Source of the DNA: Clostridiales bacterium
GTDB taxonomy: Bacteria; Bacillota; Clostridia; Oscillospirales; CAG-272
Length of the DNA stretch: 64,000 nt
Direction: 5' to 3'
NCBI GenBank assembly: GCA_011957885.1
Contig: BLMO01000158.1
Span: 1-64,000, forward strand
Below, one piece after another: positions 51,182-60,739 of the stretch (position 1 is the stretch's first letter; every line of letters begins with the position of its first letter). The notes below the pieces were generated by a model that worked only from the letters and a program-made list of their open reading frames with translations, had not been told where the DNA came from and did no database searches. Both the position numbers and the translations under genes were made by a program.

Positions 51182-51955
51182 ATGTATTATAATAAAGTGG
51201 AAATTTGCGGCGTGAACACCGCAAAACTCAAAACATTAACGGACAGTGAAAAGCATGAGCTGCTGGTACGCAGTAAAAGCGGAGACGAGACTGCACGGCA
51301 AAAGCTTATAGACGGAAATCTGCGGTTGGTGCTGAGTATAATACAGCGTTTTACCAACCGCAGAGAAAATTTAGATGATTTATTTCAGGTTGGCTGCATC
51401 GGACTCATTAAGGCAATTGACAATTTCAACACAGAACTTTGCGTTAAATTTTCTACGTACGCCGTTCCTATGATTATCGGCGAAGTTCGAAGATACCTGC
51501 GGGACAACAACACAATTCGGGTCAGCCGCTCTGTGCGGGATTTGGCATACCGCGCATTACAAACAAGAGAACAACTGCAGCGCAACGACTGCAATGAGCC
51601 GACAATTGCACAAATAGCTGCGGTACTCGGAGAAGAGCCGGAGGATGTTGCAGGCGCAATCGAGGCAATTGTCGAACCGATGTCTTTATATGACCCTGTT
51701 TACAGTGACGGCGGGGATTCCATTTATGTTATGGATCAGCTTAGCGACACAAACAATACCGATGAATCCTGGCTGGAGGATATTGCTCTGAAAGAAGCGT
51801 TAAAAACCTTAAATGAACGGGAACGCGCCATTATAAATATGCGTTTCTATAAAGGCAAAACACAAATTGAAATCGCTTCGGAAATCGGCATATCCCAAGC
51901 ACAGGTTTCCAGATTGGAAAAAGGTGCTTTAGAGCGAATACGAAAACAAATGTAG
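51182..51955 (+). CDS. sigG: RNA polymerase sporulation sigma factor SigG
   Basis: The 257-residue protein begins YYNKVEICGVNTAKLKTLTD, a typical SigG N-terminus. It has region 2 (LIDGNLRLVLSIIQRFTNRR, DNFNTELCVKFSTYAVPMI), region 3, and region 4 (INMRFYKGKTQIEIASEIG, ISQAQVSRLEKGALERIRK). SigG directs late forespore transcription, including spoIVB in B. subtilis. A GTATA/CAATACT arrangement at 51126-51153 vaguely resembles a sigma-F/G promoter. Convergent with spoIVA, separated by a strong shared terminator. Confidence 0.96.
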   Translation: MYYNKVEICGVNTAKLKTLTDSEKHELLVRSKSGDETARQKLIDGNLRLVLSIIQRFTNRRENLDDLFQVGCIGLIKAIDNFNTELCVKFSTYAVPMIIGEVRRYLRDNNTIRVSRSVRDLAYRALQTREQLQRNDCNEPTIAQIAAVLGEEPEDVAGAIEAIVEPMSLYDPVYSDGGDSIYVMDQLSDTNNTDESWLEDIALKEALKTLNERERAIINMRFYKGKTQIEIASEIGISQAQVSRLEKGALERIRKQM

Positions 51956-51989
51956 AAAAAGGATCGTTTGATCCTTTTTCTACATTTGT
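51946..51989. terminator. 20-bp perfect-stem bidirectional terminator between sigG and spoIVA
   Basis: Two 20-nt arms (51946-51965 and 51970-51989) are exact reverse complements around a GTTT loop. They include A5/T5 runs and the sigG stop codon. It serves both convergent genes. Confidence 0.9.
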
Positions 51990-51997
51990 TTAAATCT

Positions 51998-53506
51998 TTA
52001 CAATATAATACAAATTAAACCGCCACTGCCTTCATTGACGATTCTGGATAATGTGTCAGACAGCTTATCCCGGGATTCTTCGGACAAATGTTCCAATTTT
52101 GTATGCAATCCATCATTAACCAATTGATACAAGCTTTTGCCGAAAATATTGGACTCCCACACTTTTTGCGGTTCTTCCTCAAAATCAGACATCAACCGCT
52201 GAATCAATTCTTCCGACTGTTCTTCCGTTCCTACAATCGGATTGATTTCCGTTTCAATGGTTGCCTTTATCATATGAATACTGGGTGCCGACGCCTTCAA
52301 CTTCACCCCATATGCGCCGGATTGACGTATGATTTCAGGTTCCTCCAGCTTCAATCCTTCCACACCCGGCAGCACGATACCGTATCCGTCAGTTTCCATT
52401 TGTTCAATTGCCTGGGCATATTTATCCAATTCCCTTTTTGCATCAGATAATGACAGCATGACAGAAATCAGTTCCTTTTCATTTCGCACACAAATTCCTG
52501 TCAAATCACAAATAATATTATAATACATAGACTGAGGAAATTGCAGCGTTACAGTTGCAACACCGGTTCCCAGATCAGTGGAGGTGATCCCGGCAGTTAC
52601 CCCGCCAGACTCATATCGGGCTTCAATTTCCTGGGATAACTGTTCCTCCAGTTTTCCGGTAAATGCAGATACATCATTCAGATTTTTAATATCGCCTACA
52701 ATATCCGAAAGGATATTGATAATGACTTCTGTAAGTTTATGTTCTCTAGGCAAAGCAGATACCCAGCCGGGAAGCTGCAAAGCAATTTCCTGAATAGGAA
52801 ATTCATACAAAAGCATTTCCAAAATATGCCCCACATCCTCTGCGTCTAACTCCAGACAATTGATCAGCGCAACCGGAGCATTATACTTTTTCTCCAGTTC
52901 CATCGCAAGAGATTCAGCCTGCGGTGACCCCGGACGGGAAGAATTCAGTATAATCGCAAAAGGTTTGCCAAGCTCCTTCAATTCATGCGCAATCCGTTCT
53001 TCCGCTTCTACATAGTTTTCCCGGGGAATATCGCCAAAACTGCCGTCGCAGGTAACCAGCATCCCCACTGTTGAGTGATCGCAAATGACTTTGCGTGTTC
53101 CGGTTTCAGCAGCCTCTTCAAACGGAACCGGCTCTTCGGACCACGGGGTTTTCACCATCCGCACTTCCCCGTTTTCCGTAGTGCCAAGTGCCTCCGGTAC
53201 AAGATATCCCACACAATCAATCATCTTCACCCGCATGGTAGCCCCGTCTCCAAAGGAAACTGGCACTGCTTCATCCGGAACAAATTTCGGCTCTGTTGTC
53301 ATAACGGTTTTCCCGCCTGCGCTTTGCGGGAGCTCATCCATGGTACGTTTCCGGTCATAATCCCCTGTAATATTGGGAACGACCGACGTTTCCATAAAAC
53401 GCTTGATAAACGTGGATTTTCCGCAACGTACCGGACCTACAACGCCGATATAAATGTCTCCGCCGGTTCTGGTTGCAATATCCTGATATATATTTGTGCT
53501 TGTCAT
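51998..53506 (-). CDS. spoIVA: Stage IV sporulation protein A (spore-coat ATPase)
   Basis: This 502-residue protein begins TNIYQDIATRTGGDIYIGVV and has Walker A GPVRCGKSTF, followed by ITGDYDRKRTMDELPQSAGG and the downstream Sigma-E-controlled family pattern to the C-terminus (SGGLICIIL). SpoIVA is made in the mother cell, hydrolyses ATP and polymerises on the forespore to form the coat basement layer. ATG 53506 follows GGAGGAATTGT. It is full length. Confidence 0.97.
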   Translation of the reverse strand: MTSTNIYQDIATRTGGDIYIGVVGPVRCGKSTFIKRFMETSVVPNITGDYDRKRTMDELPQSAGGKTVMTTEPKFVPDEAVPVSFGDGATMRVKMIDCVGYLVPEALGTTENGEVRMVKTPWSEEPVPFEEAAETGTRKVICDHSTVGMLVTCDGSFGDIPRENYVEAEERIAHELKELGKPFAIILNSSRPGSPQAESLAMELEKKYNAPVALINCLELDAEDVGHILEMLLYEFPIQEIALQLPGWVSALPREHKLTEVIINILSDIVGDIKNLNDVSAFTGKLEEQLSQEIEARYESGGVTAGITSTDLGTGVATVTLQFPQSMYYNIICDLTGICVRNEKELISVMLSLSDAKRELDKYAQAIEQMETDGYGIVLPGVEGLKLEEPEIIRQSGAYGVKLKASAPSIHMIKATIETEINPIVGTEEQSEELIQRLMSDFEEEPQKVWESNIFGKSLYQLVNDGLHTKLEHLSEESRDKLSDTLSRIVNEGSGGLICIIL

Positions 53507-53594
53507 ACAATTCCTCCGCTCAAAACTCTTTGTACCATAGTATGTGGTACGGACGGGTTTTATGCCAATATAAAAAGGAATTTTTCACAAAAGT

Positions 53595-53624
53595 AAAAAG
53601 CCACCCTTATAAGGGTGGCTTTTT
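53595..53624. terminator. Terminator downstream of the lipoprotein gene
   Basis: Arms AAAAAGCCACCCTT and AAGGGTGGCTTTTT, very stable, with runs on both sides. It serves the leftward lipoprotein gene and insulates spoIVA. Confidence 0.88.
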
Positions 53625-53632
53625 AAATCAAA

Positions 53633-54166
53633 TTATTCTTCTGCAGTAGTGTTGGAAGGAATGTTTCCGGTTGTGTCTGCGCCAGGATCTGTTGTGTCAG
53701 CAACACCGGTATTTTCCAATGCTCTCTCTCCTGATGTCCATGTGAAAACAATCACATCATCATCATAAATTTTTGTTTCACTTTGACGACCTTCATTTGA
53801 AACCTTATCGTTGATGGTGCATTCCCAGTGGGTATAATATCCTTTTTCATCATCATACCACTGCTTTTCTGTAAGACCGTATACACCTGCAATGGATCTT
53901 CCATCAGATGTTAATTCATAAGTAATTTCATATTCCTGAAGTGCTTCCTGAACAGCCTGTAGAACGGTAGGGGGATTGTCTTTCGTTCCTTCAACAGCAA
54001 AAGAAGGAAGATTCAGCTTTACTTCGTCTTCTCCACCTTCTTCCTCAGCAGGAATAACAAACTTTAAGGAAACATTTGCGGTTACTTTTCCGCTGCTGCA
54101 GCTTGCAAAGACAGGGAGCACCAGAACTACAGCAAGCAACATGCAAATAATTCTAATTTTTTTCAT
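53633..54166 (-). CDS. Lipoprotein with a DUF4430-like domain
   Basis: The 177-residue protein has a lipoprotein signal (LLAVVLVLPVFASC). Its mature domain, with TVLQAVQEALQEYEITYEL, GVYGLTEKQWYDDEKGYYTH and DDDVIVFTW, resembles the DUF4430 ubiquitin-like fold of cobalamin-binding or cell-surface lipoproteins. A low-complexity tail (DTTDPGADTTGN) follows. ATG 54166 has TGGAGG upstream. Probable extracellular anchor or ligand-binding role. Confidence 0.7.
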   Translation of the reverse strand: MKKIRIICMLLAVVLVLPVFASCSSGKVTANVSLKFVIPAEEEGGEDEVKLNLPSFAVEGTKDNPPTVLQAVQEALQEYEITYELTSDGRSIAGVYGLTEKQWYDDEKGYYTHWECTINDKVSNEGRQSETKIYDDDVIVFTWTSGERALENTGVADTTDPGADTTGNIPSNTTAEE

Positions 54167-54274
54167 AATAAACCTCCATTGATTTTCATAACTTCAGTAT
54201 AGCCTACTGCATAACTTTTGTCAAGCAAATCCACAAAATTTGCTGTTTGCTTTATATTTTTTTACACATTTTTA

Positions 54275-54790
54275 TTAAAATACACTGCACAGAGAAATCA
54301 ATTGAATAAAGAAAATCATTTGCAAAAGCAACAAAACCAGGGCGGGACATGCACCCGGACAACAGGATTTCAAAAAGAACTTCAAATTCAGAAAAACAGC
54401 TGCGATAGACGCCGCACAAAGTAGGAGCGCCAGAACAGGACTCATGGAAACAAAAATAATACGGTATTCCACCAGCAGCACCAGGCAAGTGACTATGGCA
54501 CAGGCAAATGCCCGCAGACGCAGTTCAAATAATCCGCGGCAAAACAAAACACCGGTAAGAATCAGTCCCGCACAGAGCATCCGTACGATATGCCCGAGGG
54601 TATACAAAAAGGCACCCGGGAAAAATCCCTTGCAGAGAAGGAGACTGTAAAAAGTTGCTGTGCCTCCGGAAAAGATCCGGAATAAGAAAGATAAAAATAA
54701 AATACAGCATGGCACAAGCAGTGTTTTGGCAGGACTTTCCCGGATTTTTTGGGTCCAGCAAACCGCATCCCGTTTCAAATCAGCAAACAT
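54275..54790 (-). CDS. Small polytopic membrane protein
   Basis: The 171-residue product has about five hydrophobic segments (TLLVPCCILFLSFLFRIF, MLCAGLILTGVLFCRGLF, ALVLLLLQMIFFIQLISL). The start at 54790 is chosen because GAGGTGA lies 6 nt upstream. The longer frame would run into the PBP terminator. Its ribosome site lies inside a hairpin that ends the upstream PBP gene. I do not recognise the family. Confidence 0.6.
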   Translation of the reverse strand: MFADLKRDAVCWTQKIRESPAKTLLVPCCILFLSFLFRIFSGGTATFYSLLLCKGFFPGAFLYTLGHIVRMLCAGLILTGVLFCRGLFELRLRAFACAIVTCLVLLVEYRIIFVSMSPVLALLLCAASIAAVFLNLKFFLKSCCPGACPALVLLLLQMIFFIQLISLCSVF

Positions 54791-54794
54791 AAAA

Positions 54795-54828
54795 ATCACC
54801 TCATAAATATATATGAGGTGATTTTTTA
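54795..54828 (-). terminator. Hairpin that ends the PBP gene and contains the next gene's ribosome site
   Basis: On the minus strand AAAATCACCTCATA and TATGAGGTGATTTT form a near-perfect stem around a short AT loop, with T-rich flank. The right arm includes GAGGTGA, the ribosome site of the membrane-protein gene starting at 54790, which would be hidden when the stem forms. Confidence 0.65.
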
Positions 54829-54840
54829 TATATGCTTCAC

Positions 54841-57132
54841 TCAGCCGCCATGCCCATAGCAATATTCGGTAGGAACTGTATCTTTGGTAAAGTAACCTTT
54901 TTCTCCCCAGCAGCCGTTGGATGTGAGCTTGCCGGAATATCTGCAATAGGTACATTCTACAAGACGATCCGACATTTTGAAAGTTTTCAGTTCTTCTTCG
55001 CCGGCGCGGACTCTGGCAAAAATATCTTCATGAAGCATTGTCATAACTTTATCCCAAACCTGCACAGCAGGGTTGGTGCCAAAATCGGACAGCGCCTGGT
55101 TCATATCGTATCCTACCCACACGCCGCCAAGATAATACGGCGTATATCCTACAAAGGTACGGTCAAAGTCTGCTGTTGTTGTACCGGTTTTTCCGGCAAC
55201 CTCTACATACTGATCTACGGTTACAGCACGTCCTGTACCATCGGACACAACGCCCTGCAGCATCTTCGTCATGATGGACGCTGCTTCCTCACTGATTGCG
55301 ATTTCATAATCCGGTTCATTTTCCAGAACAACATTGCCGTCGCTGTCCAGCACCTTATACCACAGTCTGGATTTTGAATATACACCCTCATTCAGGAACA
55401 TATCGTATCCGGCAGTCAGTTCCCACAGGGTGATACCATAAGAAAACTGTCCGAGCGCCAAAGGCGCCAAATCCTTATCGCTGACAACCTGTCCGCTTTG
55501 CTTTGTGTGGGAATCAATTACATTGTCCATATGAAGTGTATTTTTCAAAAAGTCGAAGGAATAATCGACTGTTATATCCTGCAAAACACGCACGGCTATG
55601 GTATTGACAGAACGGCGCACAGCATCCTGTATGGTAGTAAGTCCACCGTACACATTCGGCAGGTTGCGGGGCCACGGAACCCCTGTATCGGAAGTTTTCA
55701 CCGGCGTATCGTCATAAATAGATCCCATCGTAATGACTTCCAGATCAACGCCGGGCGCATAGACAGACAGTGGCTTGATGCTTGATCCAACAGGACGTTT
55801 CGCCTGTGTAGCGCGGTCCAAAATCCGGTTCTGCGTTTTTTCACCTCTGCCGCCTACAAGCCCCAAAACATCTCCTGTATAAGGATCCAGCACAATCATA
55901 GAAGATTCCGGCTGCAAGCCGCTGGTTGCATGGGGAAAATGCTGGCTGTCATTGACATACACTTCTTCCAGCACCCCCTGCACCTTCGGATCCATGCAGG
56001 TATAAATTTTGAGACCACCGTTATAAATCGCCAGACTGGCAGCATAGCTGGTCCAACCGTTTTTCTCCATAAGTGCATCCTGCACATCCGCAATTACAGC
56101 ATCCGTATACCAGGAATTGATATGTGTCGCAGAATCTGCACCTGTATCATCTTCCTTTGAATACAGCACCAGATCCGTTTCCGTTGCCTCATCAAACTGT
56201 GCCTGATTGATCTTGCCGTATTGCAGCATGGTGTACAGCACTGTATTGCGGCGAGCACGGTTTCCGTCTTCCTTTTCTTCCCCGTTTTCCTGTTCATACA
56301 TTACCACATCGTGATGCTTGGGCTCATATTTTGCGGGGTTTTTAACAATTGCTGCAAGAGAAGCACATTCTACGAGCGATAATTCACTGACGTCCTTACC
56401 GAAATACGTATTGGACGCAGCCTGCACACCGTAACAGTTATTGCCAAGGAATACGATATTCAGGTACATCTCAATGATTTCTTCTTTGCTCATTTTCTTT
56501 TCCAGATTCAGCGCCCGGAAAATTTCCTGCACCTTTCTCTGAATAGAGTTTTCCTTCTCACCAGTCAGATTCTTAATAAGCTGCTGAGTTATAGTGGAAC
56601 CGCCAAAATCACCGGCACCAAAGAAATACCCGAACACAGCTTTACCAGTTCGCAGCCAGTCTACGCCGTTATGATCAAAAAAGCGGTGATCCTCAACAGA
56701 GGTGAATGCGTTGATCAAATCCGCCGGCATCTGATCATAGGAAGCCCAGATACTGTTATCAGAACTATACAGCCGCTGATCCTCAATTTCCTTAGGCGTT
56801 CCATTTTGATTGATCCGGTCGTCCTCGGTTTCATAATCCATATAATATATACGGGTTGTTTTATCGGAACCGGCACTTACAAGGAGAGACGGATCCACCT
56901 CCGGATCCACATAATTCTTAATATAAATACAGAACACTGTCCCAACAATAATGCCGCAAACAGCACCAATCAGAAGAATGGTCAAAAGCGCATTCATAAC
57001 ATATGTCAGAACACGCAAGGAAACCTTTCCGATTTTCTTCCAAACCGTGCGGGCACTGCTGCCGGCAGCTGGCATATCTTCTTTAAAAGGTTCATGTGCA
57101 GGTACGTTCTGAGGTAATTTATTATCAGACAT
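54841..57132 (-). CDS. Class A penicillin-binding protein (PBP1A type)
   Basis: This 763-residue bifunctional enzyme has one N-terminal membrane helix (about 40-66). Its GT51 glycosyltransferase motifs are EDHRFFDHNGVD, GGSTITQQLIKN, RKVQEIFRAL and LEKKMSKEEIIEMYLN. Its transpeptidase domain has SxxK (GSSIKP), SxN (RSVNT) and KTG (AGKTGTT). It polymerises and cross-links peptidoglycan outside the membrane. ATG 57132 follows GGAAGGGAG and is preferred over the longer frame. It ends with a short Cys-containing tail (CTYCRYSGKLTSNGCWG) often seen in clostridial homologues. Confidence 0.94.
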   Translation of the reverse strand: MSDNKLPQNVPAHEPFKEDMPAAGSSARTVWKKIGKVSLRVLTYVMNALLTILLIGAVCGIIVGTVFCIYIKNYVDPEVDPSLLVSAGSDKTTRIYYMDYETEDDRINQNGTPKEIEDQRLYSSDNSIWASYDQMPADLINAFTSVEDHRFFDHNGVDWLRTGKAVFGYFFGAGDFGGSTITQQLIKNLTGEKENSIQRKVQEIFRALNLEKKMSKEEIIEMYLNIVFLGNNCYGVQAASNTYFGKDVSELSLVECASLAAIVKNPAKYEPKHHDVVMYEQENGEEKEDGNRARRNTVLYTMLQYGKINQAQFDEATETDLVLYSKEDDTGADSATHINSWYTDAVIADVQDALMEKNGWTSYAASLAIYNGGLKIYTCMDPKVQGVLEEVYVNDSQHFPHATSGLQPESSMIVLDPYTGDVLGLVGGRGEKTQNRILDRATQAKRPVGSSIKPLSVYAPGVDLEVITMGSIYDDTPVKTSDTGVPWPRNLPNVYGGLTTIQDAVRRSVNTIAVRVLQDITVDYSFDFLKNTLHMDNVIDSHTKQSGQVVSDKDLAPLALGQFSYGITLWELTAGYDMFLNEGVYSKSRLWYKVLDSDGNVVLENEPDYEIAISEEAASIMTKMLQGVVSDGTGRAVTVDQYVEVAGKTGTTTADFDRTFVGYTPYYLGGVWVGYDMNQALSDFGTNPAVQVWDKVMTMLHEDIFARVRAGEEELKTFKMSDRLVECTYCRYSGKLTSNGCWGEKGYFTKDTVPTEYCYGHGG

Positions 57133-57224
57133 ACTGTTTTCGCTCCCTTCCTGCCGAATCCATGTATACAACAAAGTATACAATTTATTTATGAACGTGT
57201 TGTGAAATTTACAAAATATATTCC

Positions 57225-60200
57225 TTATTTTACCACAACGGCTGCATCGCCCAAAAGCTCGCGCAGTTCCGTGAGTGTAAAATCATTCACTGCCGCGCCG
57301 AAATTTACACCGCGAAAAGCTGTTTTAGCTGCTTCATCATAAAACGTGACCGGCACATTTCCGCGGAATATACTTAAAAATGCAGAAACACGGCGAAACG
57401 ATTCGGATGTTTGCGAAGGCACCTTCAGATAAAGCTTTTGTACAGGAACAGCCAATGCCGGCGCATTCGCCCGCGGTTTCTTTTGTTCTTCAGTAAACAA
57501 AGGAGTATTCCCCCCATTCCTCTCTAAATTCATAATGCCGTTTACAAGAATTTTGGGATCTTCTTCCTCACGCACAGAAATGGTGCCCCGCACAGCAATC
57601 GCCGATCCTGTAGTCAGCATATGACCATAAGCAGACAGCACTCCCGGAAAAATAATCAGTTCAATTTCGCCGGTAAGATCCTCCAATGTGATAAAAGCCA
57701 TGGGATCGCCGCTGCGGGTTGTTTTGTTCGTTCGGGAAAGAATTACGCCTGCAAGTGTTACCGCATCCTTTTCATGGAACTGCACCTCTCCGTCATAATC
57801 TGGTGAAAAGGCTGCAATTACAGAGGCGGTGCCAGCGCAATGGAGCACTTCCATATGATCGGTATAATCATCCAGAATGTGACCTGACAAATACATACCG
57901 CTGCATTCCCGTTCCAAATGAAGCTTTTCAAAGGTAGACAATTCAGGAATATCTGGAAAGACAGTTTTGGGAGCAATTTCCTGCCCCATGGGCACTGCGG
58001 AAAATAAGTCGAGCTGCCCCTCCAGCCCCGCTGAGGTACCCCGCTCCAAAAGAGACTCGTACACCGCCAGCATCTGACTTCTTTTGGGACCAAGGCTATC
58101 CAGAGAACCAGACTGAATCAAAGCCTCCATCTGTCGTTTATTGATTCCCAGTTTCCGGCTTCTTGCAAGAAAATCGTCAAAGTCCGTAAAGGATCCGCTA
58201 GCTGTGCGCTCTGTAATAATGGAATCAATAAAACTTCGTCCCACATTTTTCAAAGCGCCAAGTCCAAATCGAATGCCCGATGCATCTGCATGAAAATCGG
58301 TCATACTGGCGTTGATATCCGGCGGAAGTACCGGAATCCCCCGCCGCTTGCATTCACCGATGTATTCAGCAATTTTCCCCGGACTTCCCTGTACGGATGT
58401 AAGCAATGCGCAATTGAATTCTTTCAGATAATGGGCTTTCAGATATGCCGTTTGATACGATACAATCGCATACGCTGCCGCATGGCTTTTATTAAACGCA
58501 TAATTTGCAAAAGCAGCAATTTCATCAAACAGCTTCTCCGCATTTTCACCGGACACACCATGTTCCGCCGCGCCCTGTACGAACGCTTCCTTTTCGCTGA
58601 GCAGCACATCTGTTTTCTTTTTGGAAATTGCCCTGCGCACAATATCCGCATGTCCCAGAGAATATCCAGCAACATCTCTGAAAATCTGCATGACCTGTTC
58701 CTGATACACAATACAGCCATAGGTAGAGGAAAGAATCGGTTCCAATTGCGGGATAAGCATTTCGGGCTTTTTGCCATGACGCGCCTCAATATACCGAGGA
58801 ATGGAATCCATCGGACCGGGACGGTACAAGGCAATGGCTGCTATAATATCATTTATATTTTCCGGCAAAAGCTGGGTAAGCATTTGCCGCATGCCGCCGG
58901 ATTCCAACTGAAAGACGCCGTCCGTGTTTCCTTTTGAAAGCATTGCATATACTGCCCTGTCGTCCAATGGAATCGCAGACATGGAGAAACCCGGGTCCTG
59001 CCGGATAATTTCTTTTTCCGCCGCCGCGATAATTGTCAGATACCGCAGCGCGAGAAAGTCAAATTTTAAAAGTCCCAGCTCCGCTACCGTATCCATATTA
59101 TACTGGGTAACGCATACCCCGTTATTCACAGCAAGAGGTACATGATCTGTCAAGGGATTTTCCGTAATCACTACACCTGCCGCATGAGTGGAAGCATGCC
59201 GGGGCATACCCTCCAGTGCGCGACCGACATCAATCAGCCGCCGCACCTTGGGGTCACTTTCGTACATTTCTGAAAGTTCCTTGCCCTCAAGAGCGCGTTC
59301 CAGAGTCATGTTTAATGTATGCGGGATCTGGCGCGCCACAACATCCACTTCCCCATAAGGCATACCAAGGGCGCGACCGACATCACGCACCACAGCACGG
59401 GCAGCCATTGTACCAAAAGTAATAATCTGCGCCACATGATCCTCGCCATATTTCTCGCGCACATACTGAATTACTTCGTCCCGCCGATCATAACAAAAGT
59501 CAATATCAAAATCGGGCATGCTTACCCGCTCCGGATTCAAAAAGCGCTCAAACAGCAGATCAAAGCGGAGGGGATCCACATCCGTGATACCAATCAGATA
59601 TGCAATCAGACTGCCTGCGCCGCTTCCCCGTCCGGGTCCAACAGGAATTCCCTTAGACTTTGCCCAGTCTACAAAATCCCACACAATGAGATAATACTCA
59701 CTGTAGCCCATTCCGTCGATCACAGGAAGCTCATATTCCAGCCGCTCCATATAAGACTTTCGTGGAATTCTGTCAAAATCAATAGTGCCTTTTTCCGCTC
59801 TGCATTCCAGTCCTGCCAAGGCAAGAGTTTCCAGATATTTTCCAGGCTGTGCTCCGTCCGGACAGGTATAGGACGGAAAAAATGTTTTGTCAAATTGAAA
59901 ATCCACCTGACACATATCGGCTATCTTTACCGTATTTGTAAGCGCCTCGGGATGATCCGCAAACAGCCGCTCCATTTCCCAGGTTTCCTTATAGTAGAAT
60001 TCGTCCGTTTCAAAGCCGATTGGTCTGCCGTCCTCAATGCAGCTGTTCGTCTGAATGCACATAAGAATTGCCTGCGCGTCGCTGTCGCCGCGGCGCAAAT
60101 AATGCACGTCGTTGGTAGCAACCAAGCCAATCCCAAGCTGTTCGCTCATTTGATACAATGCGTCGTTTACAATTTTCTGCTCCGACAGCCCGTGATCCTG

Positions 60201-60725
60201 CACTTCCAGATAAAACCGGTCCGAACCGAATATTTGGTACATTTCTTTGGCATATTCCTTAGCCCCTTCGTAATTTCCAGCAGAAATCAGCCTTGGAATC
60301 CGCCCTCCCAGGCAAGCCGACAAAGCGATCAGACCGCCGCTGTGCGCGCGGAGCAGATCCATATCAACCCGCGGTTTCGAATAAAATCCGCTTTGAAAGG
60401 CTTCCGACACCATATAAATCAAATTTTTATAACCGGTTTCATTTTCACAAAGCAGCACCAGATGTTCCGGTGCATGATCCCTGCCGTATTCCTTATTGAA
60501 ACGGGATTCGGGAGCCACATATACCTCGCAGCCGATAATTGGCTTAATACCTTCTTTGATGCAAGCCTTGTAAAAATCTATTGCACCGTACATCACTCCG
60601 TGATCTGTGATTGCACATGCAGTATGCCCTGCTGCACGGGCAGCCCCCGGTATATCCGCAATGCGGCAGGCTCCATCCAACAAGCTGTATTCACTGTGTA
60701 AATGCAGGTGTACAAAATCTGCCAT
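57225..60725 (-). CDS. dnaE: DNA polymerase III alpha subunit DnaE
   Basis: The 1166-residue protein begins FVHLHLHSEYSLLDGACRI, the PHP domain with its metal-binding His residues. It continues through the C-family polymerase core with PDFDIDFCYDRRDEVIQYVR (catalytic Asp pair), GPGRGSGAGSLIAYLIGITD, and a C-terminal OB-fold (VTLAGVILSRTNKTTRSGD). Length and order are normal for DnaE1/DnaE3-like polymerases. ATG 60725 has AAAGGAG upstream. It is followed upstream by whiA in the usual Firmicute order. Confidence 0.97.
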   Translation of the reverse strand: MADFVHLHLHSEYSLLDGACRIADIPGAARAAGHTACAITDHGVMYGAIDFYKACIKEGIKPIIGCEVYVAPESRFNKEYGRDHAPEHLVLLCENETGYKNLIYMVSEAFQSGFYSKPRVDMDLLRAHSGGLIALSACLGGRIPRLISAGNYEGAKEYAKEMYQIFGSDRFYLEVQDHGLSEQKIVNDALYQMSEQLGIGLVATNDVHYLRRGDSDAQAILMCIQTNSCIEDGRPIGFETDEFYYKETWEMERLFADHPEALTNTVKIADMCQVDFQFDKTFFPSYTCPDGAQPGKYLETLALAGLECRAEKGTIDFDRIPRKSYMERLEYELPVIDGMGYSEYYLIVWDFVDWAKSKGIPVGPGRGSGAGSLIAYLIGITDVDPLRFDLLFERFLNPERVSMPDFDIDFCYDRRDEVIQYVREKYGEDHVAQIITFGTMAARAVVRDVGRALGMPYGEVDVVARQIPHTLNMTLERALEGKELSEMYESDPKVRRLIDVGRALEGMPRHASTHAAGVVITENPLTDHVPLAVNNGVCVTQYNMDTVAELGLLKFDFLALRYLTIIAAAEKEIIRQDPGFSMSAIPLDDRAVYAMLSKGNTDGVFQLESGGMRQMLTQLLPENINDIIAAIALYRPGPMDSIPRYIEARHGKKPEMLIPQLEPILSSTYGCIVYQEQVMQIFRDVAGYSLGHADIVRRAISKKKTDVLLSEKEAFVQGAAEHGVSGENAEKLFDEIAAFANYAFNKSHAAAYAIVSYQTAYLKAHYLKEFNCALLTSVQGSPGKIAEYIGECKRRGIPVLPPDINASMTDFHADASGIRFGLGALKNVGRSFIDSIITERTASGSFTDFDDFLARSRKLGINKRQMEALIQSGSLDSLGPKRSQMLAVYESLLERGTSAGLEGQLDLFSAVPMGQEIAPKTVFPDIPELSTFEKLHLERECSGMYLSGHILDDYTDHMEVLHCAGTASVIAAFSPDYDGEVQFHEKDAVTLAGVILSRTNKTTRSGDPMAFITLEDLTGEIELIIFPGVLSAYGHMLTTGSAIAVRGTISVREEEDPKILVNGIMNLERNGGNTPLFTEEQKKPRANAPALAVPVQKLYLKVPSQTSESFRRVSAFLSIFRGNVPVTFYDEAAKTAFRGVNFGAAVNDFTLTELRELLGDAAVVVK

Positions 60726-60739
60726 TGCCGCATGCTCCT

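Noticed and set aside
59319..60701. A 460-codon rightward frame
   Set aside because: It lies fully antisense within dnaE, has low-complexity composition and no ribosome site or recognisable domain.
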